Origin: Arthrobacter ipis
Lineage (GTDB): Bacteria > Actinomycetota > Actinomycetes > Actinomycetales > Micrococcaceae
NCBI RefSeq assembly: GCF_014694315.1
Contig: NZ_JAAOXD010000003.1
Span: 588,929-652,928, forward strand
Length of the DNA: 64,000 nt
Reading direction: 5' to 3'
Shown piece after piece: positions 57,474 through 64,000 of the stretch. The first letter of the stretch is position 1. Every line of letters begins with the position of its first letter. Below the pieces are notes generated by a model that worked only from the letters and a program-made list of their open reading frames with translations, had not been told where the DNA came from and ran no database searches. The translations under genes and the position numbers were made by a program.

Positions 57474-60092
57474 CTACGGGCCGGCCGCCTCCTGTGTCGG
57501 TGACGCGGGCGCCGTGCTCGCAGGAGCCGTAGCCGCCGGGGCCGCATCTGTGGGGGCTGGAGACGGGACGGCGGGGACCGGCGTCGTGCCTGTTCCCGGT
57601 GCGGGAACCGCGGGGCCCGGCGTCGTTCCTGGCGACGGCGCACCTGGCGATGCTGCGCCCGGAGACTGAACGCCCGGCGCAGCCGGCTGGCCCGGCGTCG
57701 GTTCACCCGGCCGGGATCCCGAGCCCGGGTCAGACCCGCCACTGGCGCCGGGCGACGGCGACGATCCCGGCGATGGAGCGCCGGTGCCGGTCTGGGGCTT
57801 GGCGCTTGGATCGGTCCGGATGATCTCCATGAGCTGTTCCTTGTAGGCGCCCAGCCGTCCCTCGATCTCGGACAGAGGAACGCTCTGCAGGGTCCGTCCG
57901 AACTCGGCGATCTCCTGCCACAGCGCGTTGAGCCGGGCCATGCCGTCCCTGCTGAGCGGCCCATCCAGGGTGAGCACCAGCTGGCTGGCCAAGGCGTACG
58001 TCAGGCAGCGGACGCAGTTGTAGTTCGCGGCGGCGGATAGGTTCTCGGGCACCACCACGTCCGCCTGGCCCACGATCAGGACCACCTGGAATCCGACAGC
58101 CACCGCCGCGCAGTCCGTGCAACTGGCGAAGGCGTAGGCCTCGTTGCGGGTGTCCACCGGCCCGTCCTCGGCCCACACCAGCGCGAACGCGATGTCGTAA
58201 CTGACGGATCCGTCGGTCGTGTTCACGGCGAGGGCCTGGTTGCCGTCCTCCTCCGGGGCCGGGGGCTTGTCGAACGGAAAGACCCACGACGGCGGCGTGG
58301 TGTTACCGGTTGCCGTACCCAGGCTTTGGTCTGTGTCCGGGCCAGGCTGGCCCTGGCCTTGGCCCGGGTCCGTTTTGCCGGGCGCGGAAGCGGGTGCTGC
58401 GCCTTGCCTCGGCACGAGCACCATGCTGAGCTGCGGCTGCTCCCGCGTGGGCAGTTTCGTGCCGTCCGGCCAGAGTGCCACCGTCTGCCCTGTCCGGCCC
58501 TCGTGAAGGGCTCCGTCGGGACCACCAAGGGCCGGATAGACGGCGGCCGTGGCATCGGCGAGCGTCCCGCGTTCGTAGGGCTGCACCGGGCGGTAGCTGT
58601 CGGGCAGCGGCCACCACGCCCACGCCAGGCCGGCGGCGACGGCGCCCACCGCCGCCAAGGCGGTCGCGCGCTGCAGCGGCCTGCCCCGGGTTTTGGTCCA
58701 GAGTCCCGTGAGGAGTTGCCGCGCCAGCCGTAGCAGCATGTACACCACGCCCACCACGGGAAGGACGACGGCGGCAATCGCCAGCGCGCGCACTGCACCG
58801 TCGGCGAAGTTTCCCTCCGCGAGGCTTCCGGACAGAAGGGCCTGCTGATGCTGCAGGCTCGCCCACGCCGTGCCAAGGAGCCGCGGGAAGGAGACGACCA
58901 TCAGCACCAGGCTGAACAGCAGCAGGGGAACGGTGACCAGGACCCAGACGGTGATAACGGCGCGGGCCCACGGCTTGAGGGCCTGGGCCTCGGGTTCAGG
59001 CTTGCTCCAGCGCCACGGCAGGAGCCCGAGCAGCGTCGGGCGGATCCGCTGGAAGAGGTCGGGCACGCCGGTGGCGTCGGCCAGGATGTGGTACCCGTCG
59101 AAGCGGACCAAGGGAAGGAGCTGGCGCACCATCTGCAGGATCTGCGTGAGCACCACCAGGAGCAGCGCATCAAAACCTGTGGCCCACCAGACACCCATGG
59201 TGGCGATCGCAACGATGGCGTTGAAGTAGAGGCCGCCCATATCCGTGCGCAGCCTGCCGCCACGCCCCAGCCGGTAGGAGTCGGTGACGTCCGTGTAGAA
59301 AGCTGGCCAGACGAGGTACAGCCCGGCACCCATCGCGCCGGGAGTGGCTCCGCCGCGGCGTGCTGCAGCGGCATGGCCGAATTCGTGAAAGCCTGCCGAC
59401 AGCACCGTGACGGCGAAAATCAGCAGGAGCAGCCACGGGTTCGCGAAGGCGTCGTGCGTGGCGGAGGCCAGGCCTTTGACCAACAGGACCCACCAGCACG
59501 ATGCCAGGAAGCCCGCGGCGACAACTGCCACGATCAGCGGATTGAACAGCACAGCGAACGGTGCCGTCAGCTTCCGGGTGCGCTCCGGGTCCGTGACGGT
59601 GTACCGGAAGCGCATGCCCAGCAAGGGATTCGATCGGCGGACCTCCGGCTGTGATCCGTCCGGCAGCTGCAGCAGGCCAAGTGGCAGCAGCTGCCCCTCG
59701 ATCAATGTCCTGACGTTGTCTCCGGTGATGAACCGGCCGGACCGCGTGCTGGCAACCTCGGCTATCCCATCAACGTCCCGGATCCCGTCGATGGCTTCGA
59801 GGACGTGAAAAAGCAACCGGGTGAGCTGGATGGTCTGGCCGTCGGCGCGGCGGACCAGCGAGGGGGCCTCCCGGTAGCCGGACCCCTTCGCCTCGCCGAT
59901 GAGCTGGATTCCTGCCGCATGCACCGGTACCTCGCCGTTTGTGTCACGGCTGATCACGACGGCGGCGCGGGTGCCGTGGCTGGGTGACTCGGCGGCCGCC
60001 GTTGGGCCTGCTGAGGGAACCGGATCGGCTGTGGGCGTAGGGGAGACCGGCGGGCCGTCCACGCCGGACGGCCCGCTGTGTTTGGCGCTCAT
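57474..60092 (-). CDS. M50-type membrane metalloprotease with PqqD-like N-terminus
   Basis: An 872-residue membrane protein. A disordered head (1-40) leads to a PqqD-like winged-helix region (58-148, LTRLLFHVLEAIDGIRDVDG). The membrane core (175-465) carries the zinc motif HEFGH at 236-240 and FDGYH at 331-335, as in peptide zinc metalloproteases of bacteriocin-type loci. The C-terminal outside part contains CTDC (658-661) and CVRC (693-696), then a Pro/Ser/Gly tail. It likely processes or exports a peptide that a PqqD-like domain recognises. Directly follows the repeat protein gene by seven bases. Confidence 0.82.
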   Translation of the reverse strand: MSAKHSGPSGVDGPPVSPTPTADPVPSAGPTAAAESPSHGTRAAVVISRDTNGEVPVHAAGIQLIGEAKGSGYREAPSLVRRADGQTIQLTRLLFHVLEAIDGIRDVDGIAEVASTRSGRFITGDNVRTLIEGQLLPLGLLQLPDGSQPEVRRSNPLLGMRFRYTVTDPERTRKLTAPFAVLFNPLIVAVVAAGFLASCWWVLLVKGLASATHDAFANPWLLLLIFAVTVLSAGFHEFGHAAAARRGGATPGAMGAGLYLVWPAFYTDVTDSYRLGRGGRLRTDMGGLYFNAIVAIATMGVWWATGFDALLLVVLTQILQMVRQLLPLVRFDGYHILADATGVPDLFQRIRPTLLGLLPWRWSKPEPEAQALKPWARAVITVWVLVTVPLLLFSLVLMVVSFPRLLGTAWASLQHQQALLSGSLAEGNFADGAVRALAIAAVVLPVVGVVYMLLRLARQLLTGLWTKTRGRPLQRATALAAVGAVAAGLAWAWWPLPDSYRPVQPYERGTLADATAAVYPALGGPDGALHEGRTGQTVALWPDGTKLPTREQPQLSMVLVPRQGAAPASAPGKTDPGQGQGQPGPDTDQSLGTATGNTTPPSWVFPFDKPPAPEEDGNQALAVNTTDGSVSYDIAFALVWAEDGPVDTRNEAYAFASCTDCAAVAVGFQVVLIVGQADVVVPENLSAAANYNCVRCLTYALASQLVLTLDGPLSRDGMARLNALWQEIAEFGRTLQSVPLSEIEGRLGAYKEQLMEIIRTDPSAKPQTGTGAPSPGSSPSPGASGGSDPGSGSRPGEPTPGQPAAPGVQSPGAASPGAPSPGTTPGPAVPAPGTGTTPVPAVPSPAPTDAAPAATAPASTAPASPTQEAAGP

Positions 60093-60099
60093 TCAGGAA

Positions 60100-60879
60100 C
60101 TAATGCTGCAGATCAGACTGCTGATCTGCCGACGCGGTGGCCTCGCCGTCAATGTCCTGCGTGATGATGGCGTCCTGCTGGGCCACGGCGAAGGCGTCGC
60201 TGTCAATCGAGCCGATGTTGGCTGCAACTGCCGCATCGATGGGCGCGGCAACGTTGGCGTTCGCGGCCACGGCGCCGTTGATCGGGGCGGCGATGTCGGC
60301 GTCGGCCGCGAGATCCACGTTGACATTGAGCAGGTCTCCGTCGAGGGCAGTGGACGGATCCACGGGAAGGGCGCCGACACTGGTGCCGTCGGGAAGCGTG
60401 CCGTCCGGGAGCGTGCCGTCGGGCAGCGTACCGCCGTCGATGAGGCCGTCCGAGGTGGTGTCGGCAGTGCCGCCGTCTACGACGCCATCCGCGGTGCTGT
60501 CCGGCGTCCCGCCGTCGACAGTCCCGCCGTCGACAATCCCGCGGTCAACATCCGACCCCTGGGTGATGGTGCTGTCCTGTACGGAGTCTGCCGTGGCATC
60601 CGCCGTGATTCCCTGGTCGATGATGACGCCCTGGTCGGCGAGGGCTTGCGACTCCGACCCGAAGGACAGGATGTTGGCCGAGGCCGCCGCGTCAATCGGG
60701 GCCGCGACGTTGGCGTTGGCCGCCACGGCAAGGTCGATCGGCGCGGCGGCGCTGATCCCCAGGTCGAGGTCTGCATTGAGGTCGAGTACGGACGCGACTT
60801 CCTTGTCCGGCAGGGCGGTGCCCGCCTGCGCATTGAGTTCGTCGTCGGAAAGCGGGGTCAATCCCTGTTCATTGCTCAC
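60100..60879 (-). CDS. repeat protein with duplicated APIDAAVAANA modules (candidate substrate)
   Basis: A 259-residue, Ala/Asp/Gly-rich, cysteine-free protein with no hydrophobic signal sequence. The head EQGLTPLSDDELNAQAGTAL (1-30) looks like a recognition leader. Two related modules follow, residues 32-99 and 183-253. Each has NVAAPIDAA(A/V)(S/A)AN(I) and a Gln/Asp segment. Between them lie VDGGT repeats and three LPDGT repeats (152-166). GTG 60879 is chosen, with GGAG six bases ahead. Its gene lies directly before the M50 gene. Unknown family; may be exported, cleaved or self-assembling. An ATG at 60951 would add unrelated residues. Confidence 0.7.
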   Translation of the reverse strand: MSNEQGLTPLSDDELNAQAGTALPDKEVASVLDLNADLDLGISAAAPIDLAVAANANVAAPIDAAASANILSFGSESQALADQGVIIDQGITADATADSVQDSTITQGSDVDRGIVDGGTVDGGTPDSTADGVVDGGTADTTSDGLIDGGTLPDGTLPDGTLPDGTSVGALPVDPSTALDGDLLNVNVDLAADADIAAPINGAVAANANVAAPIDAAVAANIGSIDSDAFAVAQQDAIITQDIDGEATASADQQSDLQH

Positions 60880-61028
60880 GCGAGGCTCCAGTTCCGGCGT
60901 CGGATTCCCCGCCCCCAGCGGACAGGTGCACCGAGCCCGTATGCCCGTCAATAGTAAGCAGGATTACTATTTTCTGGAAACACCCCAGCTTTCTGGAAAC
61001 ACCCAGCGCAGGCAGGAACCCCGAAAAC

Positions 61029-61094
61029 CCCATCCATTGCTCCGAAGATGCCCTTCTGAGCGTTCAAAAGGGCACTTCCGGAGCAACGGATGGG
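61029..61094. repeat. long imperfect hairpin after the S9 peptidase gene
   Basis: Arms 61029-61055 and 61068-61094, 23 of 27 bases complementary (core TTGCTCCG). It ends one base before the peptidase stop codon. It may serve as a terminator on the minus strand (TTTT follows), but its size suggests a REP-like family. Confidence 0.8.
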
Positions 61095-63335
61095 CTACTT
61101 GAGCCCGGCGCCGGGCAGCAGTTCAGTGGCCCCCAGCGAATCCGCGATGAAGCCGTAGTCCCAGGCCCGCTCGCGCCACTGCACATAGCGGCCGGAGGCC
61201 CCGCCATGGCCCCCGTCCATTTCAATCTTCATGACGATCGGCTCGCTGCCTGTGGTCTTGTTCCGCAGTTCCTGCACCCACTTGGCCGGCTCCACGTAGA
61301 GCACACGGGTGTCGTTGAAGGACGTCACGGCCGCGATCTTCGGATAGGCCACCTCGCGGACATTCTCGTATGGCGTGTACGACTTCATGTACTCATACAC
61401 CGCGGGATCGGTGATCGGGTTGCCCCATTCCTCCCACTCGAGGGCCGACAGCGGCAGCTCCGGGTCCAGAATGCTGGTGAGGGGATCCACGAACGGAACC
61501 TGCGCCACGATGGCCGTGTACTTCTCGGGGGCGAGGTTGGCCACTGCGCCCATGAGCAGGCCGCCCGCGGATCCGCCCAGCGCGGCGATCCGGTCCGGTG
61601 CCACCCAGCCGGACTGCGCCAGCCAGTCTGTGGCCGCAATGAAGTCTGTGAACGTGTTTTTCTTGCTGAGCTTCTTGCCGTCCTCGTACCAGTGCCGGCC
61701 GAGTTCGCCGCCGCCCCGGATGTGGGCGATGACGAACACAACTCCGCGGTCCAGCAGTGAAAGCCGGGCGATGCCGAAGCCCGGGTCCATGCTCAGCTCG
61801 TATGAGCCGTAACCGTAGACCAGGCCGGCCGCCGTCGAATCCCGGGCGACGGCTTTGTGCCGCAGAACCGAGAGGGGGACCCGGGTTCCGTCGGCGGCCT
61901 GGGCCCACTCCCGGGTGGCCACGTAGTCGGAGCCGTCGTAGCCGCCCAGCACCGGGCTTTCCTTGCGCAGCAGCAGTTCGCCGGCTGGCTGTTCCGGGGT
62001 GGGCAGGACGAAGTCGTACACGCGCGACGGCGTGAAGTAGGACGTGTAGCCCAGCCGGATCACGGGCGCCTCGTAGTCGGAGCCGCCGACCCCTGCCGTG
62101 TACAGCTCCTCGTCAAACGCAGGCTCCACCGGAGCCTGCTGGGCGGCGGTGCCCAGCCCGGACAGAGGCATCACCTGGACCCGCTCGATGGTGTCCTTCC
62201 GGATCGAGACCACGAGGTGGCTGGCAGTAACCCCCGCCCCGTTGACCCTAACGTCGTCGGAATGCTCGACGACGGTTATCCATTGCTGCTCGGCCAGCGG
62301 CTTGGACAGCTCGGCCGGGTCCACCAGCGAGACCATCGAGTTCACGGCGTTCCGGTTGTGGGTGATGAGGATGCGTTCGGTTTTCTGCCCGTCCGGGCCC
62401 TCGAGCAGGAACGGCTCGGCCTCGTAAAGTACGCGCTCGTTGCGGGAGATGACGGTGGACAGGCCGGCACCGGGATCATCAAAGCGCAGCAGGCGCGTTT
62501 CGCTGTACTCGGAGCAGCCGATGCCGAGCACGAGGTGGCGCCGGTCCGAGGAGAGCTCAAAGCCCAGCCACATGGCGGCGTCGTCCTCCTGGTAAATCAC
62601 CTCATCGTCGGTGACGGGGGTACCCAGGACGTGGGACTTGACCTGGTACGGGCGCCAGGAATCATCCACCACGGTGTAGAAGAGCCGGGTGCCGTCAGGG
62701 GAGAAGGAGACCCCGTAGAAGACGTTCTCGATGATGTCCGGCAGCAGTTCGCCGGTCCGCAAGTCCTTGATCCGCAGGGTGAACCGCTCGTCGCCGGAGT
62801 TGTCCACGGCGTAGGCGTAAAGGTTTCCGTCGATGGTGACGGCGGTGCCGCCCACGGAGAAGAACGGCTTGCCTTCGGCTTCCACGTTGCCGTCCAGCAG
62901 GACTTCCTCGCCGGGGATCTCGACGCCGGCCTCCACCGCCGGCGGTGTCCAGTCTGCCACCGGATTGCCGGTGTTTTGGGCGAGGACCCGGCACTGGATG
63001 CCGTATTCCTTGCCCTCGACGGACCGGCTGAAGTACCACCAGCCGTCCTTGCGGTTGGGAACGGACAGGTCTGTCTCTTTGGTACGCCCCTTGATCTCCT
63101 GGAAGATGGCCTCGCGCAGCGGTTCCTGGTGTGCCGTGAGGGCTTCCTGGTAGGCGTTCTCTGCCTTCAGGTGCGCCACGACCTCCTCGGACTCCTTGTC
63201 CCGCAGCCACTCATACTGGTCCAGGAAGGTATCCCCGTGGTGCGTGCGCTCGGCCGGCACCCTCTTGGCGACGGGCGGCCGGGGCGTGGCAGCGGCGGAG
63301 GAGCTTGCGGGTTGCTGCAGCGGAGTGTGGGTCAT
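61095..63335 (-). CDS. ptrB: S9 family oligopeptidase B-like serine peptidase
   Basis: A 746-residue cytosolic peptidase with an N-terminal beta-propeller and a C-terminal alpha/beta hydrolase. Opening PPVAKRVPAERTHHGDTFLDQYEWLRDK is typical. The nucleophile is in ALGGSAGGLLMGAV (GGSAGG). Other family blocks are RGGGELGRHWYEDGKKL and GGHGGASGRY with the catalytic His. ATG 63335 is chosen (a longer frame begins at 63422). A Met-Thr-His start follows TATATATT, so the transcript may have little leader. Confidence 0.94.
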   Translation of the reverse strand: MTHTPLQQPASSSAAATPRPPVAKRVPAERTHHGDTFLDQYEWLRDKESEEVVAHLKAENAYQEALTAHQEPLREAIFQEIKGRTKETDLSVPNRKDGWWYFSRSVEGKEYGIQCRVLAQNTGNPVADWTPPAVEAGVEIPGEEVLLDGNVEAEGKPFFSVGGTAVTIDGNLYAYAVDNSGDERFTLRIKDLRTGELLPDIIENVFYGVSFSPDGTRLFYTVVDDSWRPYQVKSHVLGTPVTDDEVIYQEDDAAMWLGFELSSDRRHLVLGIGCSEYSETRLLRFDDPGAGLSTVISRNERVLYEAEPFLLEGPDGQKTERILITHNRNAVNSMVSLVDPAELSKPLAEQQWITVVEHSDDVRVNGAGVTASHLVVSIRKDTIERVQVMPLSGLGTAAQQAPVEPAFDEELYTAGVGGSDYEAPVIRLGYTSYFTPSRVYDFVLPTPEQPAGELLLRKESPVLGGYDGSDYVATREWAQAADGTRVPLSVLRHKAVARDSTAAGLVYGYGSYELSMDPGFGIARLSLLDRGVVFVIAHIRGGGELGRHWYEDGKKLSKKNTFTDFIAATDWLAQSGWVAPDRIAALGGSAGGLLMGAVANLAPEKYTAIVAQVPFVDPLTSILDPELPLSALEWEEWGNPITDPAVYEYMKSYTPYENVREVAYPKIAAVTSFNDTRVLYVEPAKWVQELRNKTTGSEPIVMKIEMDGGHGGASGRYVQWRERAWDYGFIADSLGATELLPGAGLK

Positions 63336-63510
63336 TTTCTCAATATATAGAGCCCCTCTGACATTTGGGCCGCCGTTCGCTACCGGGGGAGCGATTGGCT
63401 TTTTGACGCTCTCCGCCCGCAAGCCAAGGCCCTGTCCCCGCCCCTGCGCCGGGCGTATCCTGAACTCGCGTCAGCAATAAGGAACCCACATGAGCCTTCG
63501 AGGGGGAAGC

Positions 63511-63693
63511 ATGACCATCCCGCCAGTGCATGAACCAGAGCCGTTCCCGCCGGAACCGGGGCCCGATCCCATGCGGCCCGATCCGTCCCGTCCCGCACCT
63601 CCGAACCCCATTCCCACGCCCGAGCCGCCCGGCCCGCTTCCGGTGCCGGACCCCGGGCCCGAGCCACTGCGCCCCGACCCGACCCGCAGTTAG
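63511..63693 (+). CDS. small proline-rich protein
   Basis: About 60 residues with over 40 percent proline and repeated EPxP and PDPxR units (EPEPFPPEPGPDPMRPDP). No domain. GAGGGGGA lies ahead of ATG 63511; an ATG at 63490 is also possible. The base composition is of coding type but expression is uncertain. Confidence 0.5.
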   Translation: MTIPPVHEPEPFPPEPGPDPMRPDPSRPAPPNPIPTPEPPGPLPVPDPGPEPLRPDPTRS

Positions 63694-63775
63694 GCTGCCC
63701 GCCCGGCCGGCTGCCGTCGTCGAACACGTGAGGAACGCCCGGCGGCTGCTGCTGGGGACGAGCAAAACACTTGGG

Positions 63776-63833
63776 GACACACAAATGGTCCGGCGAGGCG
63801 GGAATTCCCGAATCGCCGGACCATTTGCGTGTC
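63776..63833. repeat. 21-bp inverted repeat with nested palindrome
   Basis: GACACACAAATGGTCCGGCGA (63776-63796) and its near-complement (63813-63833), with one mismatch. The loop contains CGGGAATTCCCG (63799-63810), also found at the left edge of the window (18-29). It sits after the proline-rich gene and may terminate it. Confidence 0.8.
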
Positions 63834-63933
63834 ATAGGCCCAAATGTCCCATTTCCGCAACATTCAGGATTTTTCTGTTACCTGAGTCACATGCAGGCTA
63901 GGGTTAGATCCGGTCGCAGCGTCGCGGCCGCGC

Positions 63934-64000
63934 ATGAGGGGAGAAGTTTTGAACCAGAAGCTCAAGGTACTGGTCCGCGTGGACCTTGACTGCGGTGAGG
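63934..64000 (+). CDS. start of a gene cut by the window edge
   Basis: Open frame from ATG 63934 (MRGEVLNQKLKVLVRVDLDC and on) or TTG 63949, with GGGGAG ahead of the TTG. Only 22 codons are visible. No identification. Confidence 0.35.
   Translation, partial: MRGEVLNQKLKVLVRVDLDCGE

Overview
High-GC actinobacterial chromosome, most likely an Arthrobacter/Pseudarthrobacter-type soil bacterium. The evidence is GTG and TTG starts, Rex, menaquinone and haem-handling (resABC-type) genes, LGFP repeats, a class E sortase signal (LAxTG), a phenylacetate regulon and several palindromic extragenic repeats. I found no rRNA, tRNA, CRISPR array, phage or transposase.

Layout. 0-4 kb: HAD phosphatase, glutaredoxin-like protein, redox repressor Rex, a QYG-repeat membrane protein with a decayed paralogue, and YceI. 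4.1-9.0 kb: tightly packed System II cytochrome c biogenesis operon (histidine phosphatase, TlpA/ResA, CcdA, ResB, CcsB), with start/stop overlaps. 9-11.6 kb: a solitary DUF559-like nuclease beside an array of GGCCrCTTTTGG repeats, and small membrane proteins. 11.6-14.8 kb: menB, menE and menA on the minus strand. 15-18 kb: CPBP protease, then an ABC-F ATPase behind a leader with two tiny reading frames and two strong hairpins. 18-20.5 kb: a cell-wall operon of a lipoprotein and an LGFP-repeat L,D-transpeptidase. 20.7-25.2 kb: VOC protein, amino acid permease, dienelactone hydrolase, CsbD, SRPBCC and pentapeptide-repeat proteins.

25.3-45.3 kb is dominated by phenylacetate catabolism: thiolase, enoyl-CoA hydratase and 3-hydroxyacyl-CoA dehydrogenase in one operon, then PaaZ, a hotdog thioesterase, the TetR regulator PaaR, PaaK and PaaI. 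Four matching operator sequences (25299, 36428, 40832, 45209) tie these scattered units into one regulon. The ring epoxidase paaABCDE and the isomerase paaG are not in the window. Between them lie secreted proteins (SGNH hydrolase, sortase-anchored S1 protease, beta-helix lipoprotein, Tat-exported multicopper oxidase) and a frameshifted FetB-like permease. 45.2-50.6 kb: two CPBP proteases, then pta-ackA.

50.7-56.4 kb looks like an undescribed signalling locus: a TPR protein, a STAS-like protein and a GGDEF-EAL protein in one operon, divergent from a 52-residue secreted peptide ending SVGWWPH, followed by a hybrid-type histidine kinase and a second STAS-like paralogue. 57.5-60.9 kb holds a second unusual pair: a cysteine-free Ala/Asp-rich protein with two copies of an APIDAAVAANA module, directly followed by a large M50-type membrane metalloprotease with a PqqD-like N-terminal region. 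These two loci are the best candidates for new biology. The window ends with an S9 oligopeptidase, a proline-rich small protein and the start of an unidentified gene.
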